Shown here: one piece after another, positions 48,701-59,300 of the stretch
Layout of the letters: each line of letters starts with the position of its first letter
How positions within the stretch are numbered: position 1 is the stretch's first letter
Assembly: GCF_014648855.1 (NCBI RefSeq)
Contig: NZ_BMRX01000002.1
Location: forward strand, 62,001 to 126,000
Length of the DNA stretch: 64,000 bases
Direction of reading: 5' to 3'
DNA from: Streptomyces parvulus
GTDB lineage: Bacteria; Actinomycetota; Actinomycetes; Streptomycetales; Streptomycetaceae
Position numbers and translations under genes: made by a program
The notes under the pieces: model-generated
What the model was told of the DNA's origin: nothing
The model's input: only the letters and a program-made list of their open reading frames with translations
Databases searched by the model: none

Positions 48701-51441
48701 ACGAAAGGCCCGGCGGGCGGTCCCAGACCGGCCGGCTGATGGCGCTGGCCGAGCGGGTGGAGTACCTGTGGGGCCTGGTACGGCTCCGTCTGGAGCTTTC
48801 CGAGCGGGAGATCTCGCGGCAGGTTCCCGTGTGGGGCGCGGACGCGCCGTCCGGCGAGACGGGCGGGCCCGTCATGGACCGTGCGGCGGTCGTCGCCGCC
48901 CTGCGCGCGCCCGGCAGCCCGTACTGGCGGCTGCGGCAGCTCATGGACGCCTGGTGCGCCCTGTGGTTCTGGCCGCTGGAGCAGGTCGCCCTGCTGGACG
49001 GCACGGCACCGGACTACTTCCGTGACGGCCGGGACCTGAAGAAGGCCCCCCGGGGCGGCGGCGACCGCCGAGTGGCCCTGCGGTCGCTGGACGACTGGAT
49101 CGAGTTCGCCGAGGCCCTCGTCGGCCGCGTCGACGCCGACTCCGAGGCGGAGGCCAAGGCCAAGGGGACGACCTCGCTCTTCGAGATGCCGAAGGTGACC
49201 GGCCTGCGGGACCTGGACACCTTCGAGCAGGAACTCGACGGGCGGATGACCCGCCTGTCGGCCTGGGTGTCCTTCCTCGACCTGGGCGACCTGTTCCCGT
49301 GGCACGGGACGGCCGTGCAGATCGCCCGGGACCGGGGGTTCTTCCACTGGGAGCTGGACTTCGCCCACGTGTTCGCGGAGGGCGGGTTCGACGTGATGGT
49401 GGGGAATCCGCCGTGGGTCAAGCAGGAGTGGAAGGAGAGCGAGGTCCTCGCCGAGTTCGAGCCGTGGTTCGAGCTGGCGGAAAAGCCGGGCAACGAGGCG
49501 TGGGCCGAGCGGAAGTCGGCGGTGCTGGAGCGGGGGGACGCATGGGCGGCATTTTTGGGGGAGCTGGCGGGGGCGGCGGGGACGACCGAGTTCCTGGCTT
49601 CGCCGGACACCTGTCCGGAGCTCGTCGGGACGCAGCCGGATGTGTATCGGGGGTTCATGCTGCTCTCGTGGAGGGCGACGGGAGAACGCGGGGCCGTGGG
49701 GCTCATTCACCCGTCCACCCACCTGACAGGCGCCAAGGAAGGCCCCCTGCGGCGCGCCGCCTATCAGCACCTGCGGCTGCACGCCGACTTCGTGAACGAG
49801 TTGTATCTCTTCGCCAAGCCGGTCGACCACAGCACGCACTTCAGCGTGAACGTCTACGGCAGGAAGCGGGCTGTCGGCTTCCAACATCTCAGCTGGCTGG
49901 TCCACCCGTCGGTGCTCTCCGAGTCGCTGCGCCACGACGGTGAGGGGGATACTCCTGGGATCAAGCACGAGGGCACCTGGGACACGCGCCCTCATCTGAA
50001 GCGGGTCGTGACCGTGAACGAGGCGACGCTCACCGACTGGCAGAAGCTGACGGGTGACAAGGAGGGGCCCGCCGAGGAGGCCAAGCTGCTGTTTCCCGTG
50101 ACCGTGTCCGAGGAGTCTGCCATCTCGGCACTGGCCAGGTGGCCGCACCGGCTTGGGGCGCTCCGGCCGCGTATCAGCCCCGGTTTCCACGAGAAGAACG
50201 ACCGTACGGCGGGCTACTTCACCTGGGATTCCGGCCCGGCGGAGGCGTGGGAGGACGTGATCTTCCAGGGGCCGTTCTTCGGCATCGCCACGCCGTTCGC
50301 GAAGCGGCCGGTGGAGGGGGCGCGGACTTCGCTTCAGATGGAGCCCTGGGATGTCGCGGGGCTTGCAGAGGACGCGGTGCCGCGTACCAATTACCGGCGG
50401 GCCACCTCCAAGTCACGGTTCGTGAAGGCGCAGGATCGATGGGTTGACCATGAGCGACTGGCACAGCTCCGATCGTCGAGAACCGCCGTGAGTGCAGCGG
50501 AAGCCGACCTGCTAATTAAGCAACCTGCTCTCGCTGGCGACCCGACAGCACACAGACAAGCCGTGCAGGACCTTCTTGCATCGGCAGCAGAGCGTCCGTC
50601 CTCAGAGTTTTTCCGCATGGCATGGCGACGTCAGCAACGACCAAAGAACGAGCGCAGTGTCTTCGCATCCCTGGTTCCCCCAGGCCCCACCCATGTACAC
50701 ACTGTGTACAGCTGGGCAGGGAAGTCCCCGCTCGAAACTGTGATGAATGCCGGATTCTGGGCCGCTCTACCGCTCGACTACTTCATCCGCGTAAGTGGAC
50801 GTTCAGACATCCAGAAGGCCGAAGCGCAGGTTATGCCTGCACCCACATCACATCACCCTCTGCAGGATGCGCTGGTACTCCGAGCACTCAGACTTAATTG
50901 TCAAACCGCCGCCTACTCCCCCCTGTGGAATGGCCTTTACTCGGCAGCTTGGTTGCTCGACGAGTGGGCAATCTTCTCAGGCGGGGAGACAGCATGTGCA
51001 CCGCTTGCTGCAGGAATCAGCCCGACATGGGATGCCAATACCCCCTTGCGCACCGAGCTGGAGCGGCGTGCCGCCCTGGTCGAGATGGACGCCCTTGTGG
51101 CCGTGTGGCTCGGCGTCAGCGCGGCTGAATTGGCCGCCATTTACCGGGCCCGCTTCCCCGTACTTCAGCAGTACGAGGAGAACATGTGGTTCGACGGCAG
51201 TGGGCGGCGGATCGCCGAAGCGCATCAGCAGCACGGTTACGGTCAGCCCAAGGACGCGTGGAAGCAGCTCACTTCGCATGAGGACTTCCCGCTCAAGGGC
51301 AACGTACCCGAGGGGTACGAAGGGCCGCTGTACCGGGCGAACCGAGTGGAGGAGATGCGGGCCGCGCACAAGGAGTTCGAGCGACGGATGCGGGCGGCCG
51401 GCTGGGAGCCCGGCGACACCGAGCCGCCCGGAGAGAAGTAG
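45742..51441 (+). CDS. drmMI: Very large N6-adenine DNA methyltransferase, DrmMI-like, with a TTA codon
   Basis: 1899 residues. ATG 45742 has AGGAG about 9 bases upstream; the frame is open further up without support. The methylase core has motif I VCEPALGSGAFLNEAV (about 679-694), YGVDLNRTAVELAEISLW and the catalytic NPPW in VMVGNPPWVKQEW (about 1222). The N-terminal 650 residues are of uncertain function. A Gly/Ser/Ala-rich linker spans about 890-1000. Codon 555 (47404-47406) is TTA, requiring the bldA tRNA. Residues about 1563-1766 (50430-51040) are encoded with markedly AT-richer third positions than the rest. Presumed role: marks host DNA as self in a DISARM class 1-like system. Confidence 0.82.
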   Translation: MTFDSLINENEYFPSFYLDDILPKELASGPLKEWAALERQGATTPRQALRDLTRPYMDVRAVLGPEADKYNRLPYAPDMAAQLAATVVLRAVGPDADPPAFQPAEPVTDDPDEPYVPDVEDEWREALDGWHRRLLSALGFAPSPGHFTVRTPTGPVAAPVAHHEPGIVVLTGGFAEDLDATRGDGTANLLPVPVRLSASKTLTTVRELASWLLSAKNAPRYALLLFGGVMILADRHAFSRGRYLAVRLDTALPRKAAKGARANEIDLIAAVFAADSLRPGEGGTDDGIARLVSASRDHSVGVTAELRVGLQKSVQLIANEVLERARTEHGVHPEDLPEWLPDELREPGDLPRLLTEESLRYLYRILFLLYAEARPELNILPVKSEAYTTGYSVARLRELAVPDKLGSASRRRHHFHESLALLFDRVYHGHPLAGTVTDRASASVLAEEAPALADDDGHDDVRVEALRSRLFDPGSIRLVGRRVPYPDRVRPDGSPAPATPLDLRLRNEVLHQVLRHLTLVEGKGSKGRGGFISYANLSIDQLGAVYEGLMAYSGLVATEPLYEVAKGGDPEGGSWLINQAQVRSGLYPDTPGDSVFVKAEGINPETGVPDSVVHPVGSYVYRLAGRERQTSASYYTPKSLTEATVEQTLRFRLDDKGRIDPREPEKSRVTAAEVLRWRVCEPALGSGAFLNEAVNQLAELYLRLAQHERGEQIDPEEYPRELQKAKAYIALHNAYGVDLNRTAVELAEISLWLNTMYPGMRAPWYGLHLHRGNSLVGASRKVYPGKGLSEGGWLKAGDQQKPRALPFPQKLPGRAVHQFLLPALGWGSVAESVSVRKPKKHAADQTPVSVVAGAVAEWLEPERIEALKRWRSRIRRAPEGSKPSKRAASGSGASTSAAAVQVVRVTPQERAAKSEARSGQGAFELGLEIWEQAGLDFGGSGEPESSGGAQGSGRSGARAVPAASVPSARAARAQVSARTATAGDEDDERPGGRSQTGRLMALAERVEYLWGLVRLRLELSEREISRQVPVWGADAPSGETGGPVMDRAAVVAALRAPGSPYWRLRQLMDAWCALWFWPLEQVALLDGTAPDYFRDGRDLKKAPRGGGDRRVALRSLDDWIEFAEALVGRVDADSEAEAKAKGTTSLFEMPKVTGLRDLDTFEQELDGRMTRLSAWVSFLDLGDLFPWHGTAVQIARDRGFFHWELDFAHVFAEGGFDVMVGNPPWVKQEWKESEVLAEFEPWFELAEKPGNEAWAERKSAVLERGDAWAAFLGELAGAAGTTEFLASPDTCPELVGTQPDVYRGFMLLSWRATGERGAVGLIHPSTHLTGAKEGPLRRAAYQHLRLHADFVNELYLFAKPVDHSTHFSVNVYGRKRAVGFQHLSWLVHPSVLSESLRHDGEGDTPGIKHEGTWDTRPHLKRVVTVNEATLTDWQKLTGDKEGPAEEAKLLFPVTVSEESAISALARWPHRLGALRPRISPGFHEKNDRTAGYFTWDSGPAEAWEDVIFQGPFFGIATPFAKRPVEGARTSLQMEPWDVAGLAEDAVPRTNYRRATSKSRFVKAQDRWVDHERLAQLRSSRTAVSAAEADLLIKQPALAGDPTAHRQAVQDLLASAAERPSSEFFRMAWRRQQRPKNERSVFASLVPPGPTHVHTVYSWAGKSPLETVMNAGFWAALPLDYFIRVSGRSDIQKAEAQVMPAPTSHHPLQDALVLRALRLNCQTAAYSPLWNGLYSAAWLLDEWAIFSGGETACAPLAAGISPTWDANTPLRTELERRAALVEMDALVAVWLGVSAAELAAIYRARFPVLQQYEENMWFDGSGRRIAEAHQQHGYGQPKDAWKQLTSHEDFPLKGNVPEGYEGPLYRANRVEEMRAAHKEFERRMRAAGWEPGDTEPPGEK
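50430..51040 (+). other. Low-GC3 segment inside drmMI
   Basis: Codons CTA, ATT, AGA, CAA, GCA, ACT, GTT, TTT and CAT are common here but almost absent from flanking parts of the gene, where nearly every third base is G or C. The edges are fairly sharp, near 50430 and 51040. The frame is intact across it. A recombined segment, perhaps a target-recognition region, is the likely explanation. Confidence 0.6.
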
Positions 51442-51460
51442 ATCTTCGGCGCCGCATAAC

Positions 51461-51496
51461 GTGAGCCCTGCCACCGAGACGGGTGGCAGGGCTCAC
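51461..51496. terminator. Bidirectional terminator between drmMI and the DUF397 gene
   Basis: 15-bp perfect stem, arms GTGAGCCCTGCCACC (51461-51475) and its complement (51482-51496), 6-base loop, between convergent genes: 19 bp after the drmMI stop and 13 bp before the DUF397 stop. Confidence 0.9.
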
Positions 51497-51509
51497 ATCC
51501 TGCGGTGAG

Positions 51510-51722
51510 TCACACACTCAGGTCCGTGACGGCCAAGGCGACCAGCCCGGCCCACGCCTGCGGGGAGACGGTCATGATCGCGTCCGTCGGTCGCTTCGAG
51601 TCCCGTACGTGGACCGTTCCGGGGGCGGTTGCGACTTCCAGGCACTGGCCCCCTTCACCGCTGCTGTAACTGCTCTTGAACCAGGCAAGGCCCAGCGACT
51701 GCTCGCCCATCCTGTAGGTCAT
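51510..51722 (-). CDS. DUF397 protein (Scr2 type)
   Basis: 70 residues with the family signature WFKSSYSSGEGGQCLEVA near residues 14-31, then VHVRDSK and a C-terminal WAGLVALAV. DUF397 proteins are small partners of XRE-DUF5753 regulators in streptomycetes; the Scr1/Scr2 pair of S. coelicolor has been described as toxin-antitoxin-like. Its ATG overlaps the regulator stop (ATGA). Confidence 0.92.
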   Translation of the reverse strand: MTYRMGEQSLGLAWFKSSYSSGEGGQCLEVATAPGTVHVRDSKRPTDAIMTVSPQAWAGLVALAVTDLSV

Positions 51723-52588
51723 GTCTCTCCCAGCAGCTTCTCGATGAACGTCAGAGATTCACGGGGCGGTAGTGCCTGCGCACGCAGGATGCCGTACTGC
51801 ACTTCCATCTCCCTCACCGTCTCACGATCGGTGTAAAGACGGCTGTGACGCTGCACCTCCACGTAGGCCATCCTGCGGCTCTCGCGCGTCTCGATCAAGG
51901 TGAACGGTCCCGCCAGACCGCCATGTTCCTCTCTGTCGTGAGGCATGACCTGGATCTCGACGTTGCGATGCTGCGCGTACAACAGAAGCTGCTCCAGCTG
52001 ACCGCGCGTGACCTCTCGTCCGCCAATCGGTCGCGTGACCACGGACGCCTCGATCACGAAGCTAAGCGTCGGCAGAGGCTTGCGCGCAAAGATCTCCTGG
52101 CGGAGCATGCGCGCTGCGACCCGTTGCTCGATCGTGTCCTCGTCCAGGGGTGGACGCCTCATCCGGAACACCGCTCGTGCGTAATCCTCGGTCTGTAGGA
52201 GGCCGTTGACCACGTGAGTGTCGTAGATGTGAAGTTCGACGGCCTCGGCCTCCAACTTCGCCGCGTCCCGGAAGAACGCCGGATACTGCGCCCGAGCCAC
52301 CTCCTCCTTCAGCGCCCTCAGCACCCCGCCCGCGCCCAGCGCCTCGTCCGCCCGCTCGATGAACCGGGGCGGCGGGATGCGGCGCCCCTGTTCGTAGGAG
52401 GCGATGCTGGAGGCCGAGTAGCCCAGCCGGCCGCCCAGTTCCGTACGCTCCATGCCCGCCGCCGTTCTCAGCAGCTTCAGCTGGCGGCCGAACGCGGCCA
52501 CCACCCCCGTACCCGGATCGTCCTCCGGCCGGGAGCCCGTCTCCCCCGCCGTGTCCTCCACGTCCGTGCCCAGTTCCGTCGGCTCCAT
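51719..52588 (-). CDS. XRE-family regulator with DUF5753 (Scr1 type)
   Basis: 289 residues. The helix-turn-helix lies at about residues 32-85 (LKLLRTAAGMERTELGGRLG, SASSIASYEQGRRIPPP); the DUF5753 domain occupies about 105-285 (YDTHVVNGLLQTEDYARAV, EIQVMPHDREEHGGLAGPF). ATG 52588. It is coupled to the DUF397 gene and divergent from a HATPase gene, the WhiJ/AbaA-like three-gene layout repeated in Streptomyces genomes. Likely a local regulator; targets unknown. Confidence 0.92.
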   Translation of the reverse strand: MEPTELGTDVEDTAGETGSRPEDDPGTGVVAAFGRQLKLLRTAAGMERTELGGRLGYSASSIASYEQGRRIPPPRFIERADEALGAGGVLRALKEEVARAQYPAFFRDAAKLEAEAVELHIYDTHVVNGLLQTEDYARAVFRMRRPPLDEDTIEQRVAARMLRQEIFARKPLPTLSFVIEASVVTRPIGGREVTRGQLEQLLLYAQHRNVEIQVMPHDREEHGGLAGPFTLIETRESRRMAYVEVQRHSRLYTDRETVREMEVQYGILRAQALPPRESLTFIEKLLGET

Positions 52589-52714
52589 CGGCCCTCACCC
52601 GCCCGTCCCGTACGCCCAGCCCCGCCGACAACGTCGCCGACGGCCGCGTACAACCGGCCCGCGTCAGCGCGTCACCACTGGTCACGCTACGCGACCGGCC
52701 CGAATGCTGTCCGC

Positions 52715-53223
52715 ATGACGAAGGAAACCACCCCTGGCACCACTCTCACCGGTGACCCCGAACCCCTCATCCCCATCCGACACTTCGGGATGCGGTTCAG
52801 CTGTACCCCGCGCGGCGCCCGGCTCGCCCGGCGGCTGGCCGGAGTGCGGCTGGACGCGTGGGGGTGGGCGTACGGCACGGTCGCGCACGACGACGTGTCG
52901 CTGATCGTCGCTGAGCTGTGCGCCAACGCCGTGCGGCACGCGCGGGTGCCCGGCCGGGACTTCCGGCTGGACCTCGGCGCGCACCCCGCCCCCCCGACCC
53001 CGGCGCCGCCCCCGGCGGGAGGCCCGTCGTCCTCCGCGTGGCCGTCACCGACACCGTCGGCGAGCGGCTCCCCGTCACCCGTCCGGTCCGGCCGCTGGAC
53101 GACACCGGGCGCGGACTCGCGATCGTGGCGGCGCTCGCCGCCCGCTCGGAATGGCGGCCCCGGGAGAGCGGGGCGCCGGGGAAGACCGTGTGGGCGGAGT
53201 ACGCGGCACCGGTCCCCTCCTGA
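52715..53223 (+). pseudogene. Frameshifted anti-sigma-factor-like ATPase (HATPase_c)
   Basis: ATG 52715 opens a frame with AELCANAVRHARVPGRDFRLDL, the N box of RsbW/SpoIIAB-like kinases. After about 52985 the frame turns to nonsense, while the frame one base back continues with VVLRVAVTDTVGE, the G box DDTGRGLAIVAALAA and GKTVWAEYA to the stop at 53223. Loss of one base, most simply in the 7-C run at 52989-52995, explains it. It may be a true mutation or a sequencing error in a C-rich tract. In intact cassettes this protein accompanies XRE-DUF5753 and DUF397 partners. Confidence 0.75.
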
Positions 53224-53282
53224 CGGGGTTGGACGCCAGTCAGGTCCGGCAGGCCCCTCACCAGTCCGTTCCGGCTGATTCG

Positions 53283-53312
53283 TTCCTTACTGTCAGTGCT
53301 CACACGTAAGGT
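53283..53312 (+). promoter_or_regulatory. Candidate promoter of the helicase-fusion operon
   Basis: TTCCTT (53283-53288), 18 bases, TAAGGT (53307-53312), 86 bases before the start of the DEAD-helicase gene. The -10 is good for Streptomyces; the -35 is weak. Confidence 0.35.
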
Positions 53313-53398
53313 GGTGGAGATCGTGTGCGGGGCGGCGGGGCCGGGGTAACCGTCGGCGGGCGTCCCGTGTCTGGCCGTACGGGAGGGGCGCGACCGCC

Positions 53399-56300
53399 AT
53401 GAGACCCACACTCGCCGCGCAGGCGCTGCGCGACACGGCGGTCGAGTACCTGACCACCACGTTCGCGCTGGCCGAACCGGCCACGCAGGAGGCGCTCACC
53501 GACTTCCTCACCGATCCGGCCGACGGGCTCTTCCGGGGGCCGTACCTGCGCATCCGGCGGCCGTTCCGGTCCGCGCCCGGCGGCTGGGAGCGGCACCTGG
53601 ACTGGTGGCAGGACGGTTTCCGGCCGTACGCGCATCAGGCGGAAGCCTTCGCGCGGCTCACCACCAAGGACGGGCATGCTCCCCGGCCCACCCTCGTGAC
53701 GACCGGTACGGGGTCCGGGAAGACCGAGTCGTTCCTGGTGCCCGTGATCGACCACTGCCGCCGGGAGCGGGCGGCGGGACGGGCCGGCGTCAAGGCGGTG
53801 CTGCTGTATCCGATGAACGCGCTCGCCGGGGACCAGGCGGGGCGGCTCGGCAAGCTGCTGGACGAGGACCCGCGGCTCGCCGAGGTGACCGCCGGGCTGT
53901 ACATCGGCGAGGCGAGCGCCCGGGGGACGGCATCCCCTTACGGGCGGGTGATGGTGGACCGGGCGGAGATACGCCGTAATCCGCCGGACATCCTGATCAC
54001 CAACTACAAGATGCTGGACCTGCTCCTCCAGCGGCAGCTCGACGCCCCGCTGTGGGCGGACGCGGACCTCGCGTACGTGGTGATCGACGAGTTCCACACC
54101 TACGACGGCGCGCAGGGCACGGACGTGGCGATGCTGCTGCGGCGCCTCGGCGCGGTCGCGGGGGCGGCCGAGGAGGGGCGGCCGCTCGGGTCGGTGTGCC
54201 CGGTGGCGACGTCGGCGACCCTCGGCGAGTCCGGGCCGGAGGCCGATCCGCAGACCGCGGGGGCCGGCGGGGCGCGGGCCATGCTGGACGTGGCCTCGCG
54301 GGTGTTCGGCACGTACTTCCCCGACGACGCGGTGATCGGGGAGGACCGGCGGGAGCCGGGTGCCTTCCTGAAGCCGCTGGACGCCTCGCTGCCGCCCGTG
54401 CCGCCGCCCGGCGAGATGGCCGCGCTGCCCGACCCGGCGGCCACGGCCGGCGGGATGGACCGGCTGGCGCGGGCCGTGCTCGGCTGCGACGCGTCCGACG
54501 CCCGGGAGCTGGGGCGCCGGCTGCTCGCGCACCCGGTGACCCACGACCTGCTGGCCACGGGGGTGGATCAGCCCCTCACCTTCGAGGAGGTGCTGCGGGG
54601 CTTCCCGGCGAGTTCGCCCTGGCGTCTTGCGGTGGAGCAGGACCCGGTGACCGCCGTGGAGGCGCTGGCCCGGTTCGTGGCGCTGGTCTCCGAGGCCCGC
54701 GATCCGGACGCCCCGGACGGGGAGCGGCGGCCCCTGCTGCTGGTCGAGAGCCACCTGTGGGTGCGGTCGCTGTCGCGGGTGCTGCGGTTCGTGGCGCCCC
54801 GGCCGGTGTTCTCCTGGTCGGACGCCGACCAGGCCGCCGCCTCCGCCGTGGCGTCGGCCGCGCAGGAGGAGCGGCGGCGTTCGGTGCGGCGGTCGGGACG
54901 GCTGCCGTCGGCTTACTGCCGGCACTGCGGGCGGTCCGGGTGGAGCGCCGTGTGCCCCGAGCGCAACCCGTCCGAGCTGGTGACCGCCCCCGACGACGTC
55001 TACCGGCTGAGCGCGGGCGGCGGCGCCGGGAAGGCCCGGGTGCGGGCGATGATCGCGGCGACGCCCGCCGAGGCGGCCGAGGAGGCTCGCCGGGCCCTCG
55101 CGCGGGCCCGGCGGCGGCGTGCCGCGGCCTCGCGGGACGCGAGCGTGCTCGTCCTGGAGGACAACGGGGAGCGGCTGCGGCCCGTCGACCCGGACGAGGT
55201 GCTGCTGCCCGGCGACCGGATCGCCGACGCCCCGGACAAGGGGGTGTTCGTCAAGATGTGGTATCTCCAGTCGGACGCCGACGAGTTCGCCCGGCAGGAC
55301 CGCTGCCCGGCCTGCGGTCAGGCGCAGGGCATCCGTTTCCTCGGCGCGGGCGTCGCGCCGCTCGCGTCGGTGGCGGTCACCCAGTTGTTCACCGGTGGCG
55401 AGCTGCCCGCGAAGGACGCCGACGGCAACGACCGGCGCCGCACCCTGGTCTTCAACGACTCGGTGCAGGACGCCGCGCACCTGGCCGGGTTCGTGGCCAG
55501 CCGGGCGTGGAAGTTCTCCCTGCGTTCTCTGGTGCACGAGCAGCTGACCGAACAGGCGGCGGGGAAAGCGGAGTTCGCGAAGGACGGCGTGCCGCTGAAC
55601 GAGCTGATCGCGGCGCTGGTGCGGCGGGCGTCGGTCGACAAGGAGAAGCTGCTGGCCTCCGTCGTCCCGCCGGACCTGCACGACGTGGACGGGGTACGGC
55701 GGCTGCTGGCCGGGCGGAAGCGGCTGCCGAAGGGCACGTGGAATCTGGTCGGTGAGCGTCTGGCGTTCAACACACTGCTGGAGTTCGGGCTGCACGCCCG
55801 GCTGGGCCGCACCTTGGAACTGACCCGGACCGTTGCCGCCGAGGTCCACCTGCCGGACCCGGGGACGACGGCCAGGACCGCCGAGGCCCTCTACGAGGAG
55901 GTCCTGCGGCAGCAGCTGCCGTTCGACGAGGCGGCACCGGCCGAGGGAGCCCCCGCCCGCCCGGAAGCCGGGGACGGCGGCTCTGACGGCGACTTCGGCA
56001 ACGCCCCGGACGGCGGCCCGGGTGACGCTCGGGACGCCGGCCCGGACGCGGGCGTCCCGGTCGGGGTGCCCGCGGCGGGGCCCGAACGGCTGCGCCGCTT
56101 CGAGGGGTTCGTGCGCGGGCTGCTGGAACACGTCAGGGTCAGCGGCGGGATACGGCACGCCTGGCTGGACACCTTCATCCGCGAGGAGGGCCGCAACCGC
56201 TACAGCGTGTGGGGCGGTCGCCCGGAAGGAATGCAGGCGTTCGGGCGGGGCTCCGAGGCCCCGGCTTTCGTCCTGGTCGGCGCCCGGCCCGGCCGGACCG

Positions 56301-59300
56301 ACTTCGAACGGGTCGACACCCGGGAGAGCTGGTACACCGACTTCACGGCCCGCTGCCTGGATATGGACCGCTCCCTGGCCGGCGACTACCTGGCCAGGCT
56401 GCTCCCCCGGCTCGCCGAACCGGGCATCGGCGCGCTGGCGTACCGGCGTACCGGCGAGCAGCGCGCCGGACGCGGCCAGGACCGGGCCGGGGTGTACGGG
56501 CTGACCCCCGGGCACGTCCGGGTGCGTCCGCTCGCCGACGACGAGACGGCCGACGCCGCGCTGGTGTGCCGCGAATGCGGCTGGACGCAGACCGTGCCGC
56601 CGGAGCGGGTCGGGGTGTGGGCGGGGCTGCCCTGCCCGCTCAAGGGCTGCGCCGGCGCCCTGCGGCGGCCCCCGGCGGCGGACGCGGGGCGGGCCGGACG
56701 TGACTTCCGCGGCGACTACTACCGCCGTCTGTACCGGGAGGCCGACCCCTACAACGTGGTCGCGGCCGAGCACACCGGCCTACTGACCCGCAAGGAACGC
56801 GAACAGGTCGAGAAGGGCTTCCGCGAAGGGGTGCGGCACACCGACCCCAACGTGCTGTCCTGCACGCCCACCCTGGAGCTCGGTATCGACATCGGCCAGT
56901 TGGAGGCGGTGCTGCTGGCCTCGCTGCCGCCGACGACCGCGGCGTACGTACAGCGGTCCGGCCGGGCGGGGCGCTCCACCGGCAACGCGCTGCTGGTGTC
57001 CCTCGCCGACACCAGCCCGCGCTCCCTCTACCACCTGGCAGAGCCCCGGCACCTGATCGCCGGGCGCATCCTTCCGCCGGGCTGCTTCCTGTCCGCCACC
57101 GAGCTGCTGCGCCGTCAGTTCACCGCCCATCTGCTCGACCTCGCGGGGCGGGGCAGACTGGAGGGCGTGCTGCCGCTGCCCGACCGGGCGACGGCACTGT
57201 TCGGTCCGGCGGGCTGGCTGCGCCACTTCGCACGGGCCGTCGTCGGCCGCACCGACCTGGTGGACGACTTCCTGCGGCTGTTCCCCGAGGTCGAGGGGGT
57301 CCCCGACTCGGGAGCCTCCCGTGACGCCCACAAGGAGCTGCGCCGGTACGTGGAACCGCTGCCCGACGCCGGTGACGCGGCGGCGCGGTCGCCCGAGCGG
57401 TGGCTGGCCTGGCGGCTGCGGGACGCCGAGAGGGTCTGGGAGGCGGAGCGGACGGAGCTGGTGGACCGGCTCGCCGCGATCGCTGAGGCCGCCGAGGCGT
57501 TGCACGACACCGTCGAGGACGAGGCCCGCGAGAAGCGGACTCTGGGCCGGGAGGCCGGGGCCGTGCGCGGGCAGTTGCAGACCCTCGCCCAGTCCGGCGC
57601 GCAGGCGTTCCTCGTCGAGCGGGGACTGCTGCCCAACTACACCCTGGTGGAGGACGGCGTCCGGCTGGAGGCGGTCCTCACCCGCAAGGAACCGGCCCGG
57701 CGGGCCCGGGGGGCGGACGGGGAACGCGCGCCGAAGAGCCAGTGGCGCACCGAGACCCGCCTGTACCACCGGCCCGCCGAGGCCGCGCTGACCGAACTGG
57801 CACCGGGCAACTCGTACTACGTACTCGGCTACCGGCACGAGGTCGACGGGTTCGACCTCGGCGCCCGGCCCCGCGGCGGCGAGCAGACCAAGGACGGCAC
57901 CGGGGAGGAGAGCCGCCCGGCGATCGCGGTGTGGCGGGTGTGCCCGGAGTGCGGTCACGTCCGCACCGGACGGGACGCCGAGGCGGACACCTCGCCGTGC
58001 CCGCGCTGCGCCGGGCCCGGCATCGGCGGCCGGTCGGCAAGGTTCTCGGTGATCGTGCCGCGCAAGGTCACCTCCCGCGACCGGCGGGACGACGCCCGGA
58101 TCATCGACGACCAGGAGTCCCGCAGTCGCCGCTACCACTCGACGGTGACGGCGGTCGACGTCGACCCGGCGGCGGTCAAGGAGAGCTGGCGGCACGAGAG
58201 CGCCGTCTTCGGGTTCGACCACGTACGGGAGGCGGTCGTACGCCGTTTCAACCTGGGTAGGGCCAGGCCGGGGCGACGTCCGGACACGTTCTTCGCCGGG
58301 CGTGAGGTGAGCGTCAGCCCGTTCACCGTGTGCCCGCAGTGCGGCGGGGCCACCGACCGGGATGCGGGGCATCCGCCCGTGCAGGAGCAGGTGAGCGAGT
58401 CGATCGCGGCCCGGCCCGAGCTGGCGCACCACCGGCCCTGGTGTCCCACCCGTCGCCGGGCCCGGCCCGTGCAGGCGGCGGACGCGCGGGTGATCACGTG
58501 CGCCGAGCACCGCACCGAGGCCCTGCGGGTCCTGCTGCCGGCCGCGACCCTGCAGGTCCCCGAGCGGCTGGCGTCGTTCTCCGCCGCGCTCCACCTCGGC
58601 CTGGCCCTGCGCTACGGCGGCGACCCCGCGCACATCCGCTCCGCCCCGACCGGCGAACCGGACCGGGCGACCGGCCTGACCCGCAACCACCTGGTACTGT
58701 ACGACTCCCTGCCCGGGGGCACCGGCTATCTCCAGCGGCTCGTCGAACGCAACGGCGAGGAGTTCAGGGCCGTACTGGCCCGCGCCCAGGCGTATCTGCG
58801 CGACTGCCCCTGTGGGAAGGAGCCGCGACGCCGCGCCTGCCACCTGTGTCTGCTCGGCTACGCGCCCGACCGGGACTACCCCCTGCTCGACCGGCGCGAG
58901 GCCCTGTGGATGCTGGACGACGTCCTCGGCGTGGACGGGCACAGCCGTTGGGACGTCCGCCGCGCCCGCAGGGAACCGGACGGGCGGGCCCGAATCGGTG
59001 AGGGCGGCGAGGATGTGGACCGTCGACGTTTCGCGAAGCAGGCGCAGAGCGACCTGGAGCGGCGGTTCATCGACTGCCTGGACCGGTGGCTGGAGAGCGC
59101 CGCCGACGGCGCCGGGGTCGAGCACGAGGACACGCCGACCGGTCGCCAGGGCAAGCAGTTCACCCTGCGCGGACGGGACGGTTCACCCGTCCACTGGGAG
59201 GTCGTCGCGCAGAAGCCGCTCGACGCCCACGGCACGGTTCCGGACCTGCTGCTGCGCCCCGCGGGCGACACGGCCACCGGTGACGGGCCGCGCCCGGTTC

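Noticed and set aside
50795..51508. 237-codon frame inside the end of drmMI
   Set aside because: Arises because the low-GC3 segment loosens stop constraints in other frames; the drmMI frame itself is intact.
52214..53278. 354-codon plus-strand frame
   Set aside because: Its first part is antisense to the XRE gene and its last part is out of frame with the HATPase motifs; only 52715 to about 52985 is genuine.
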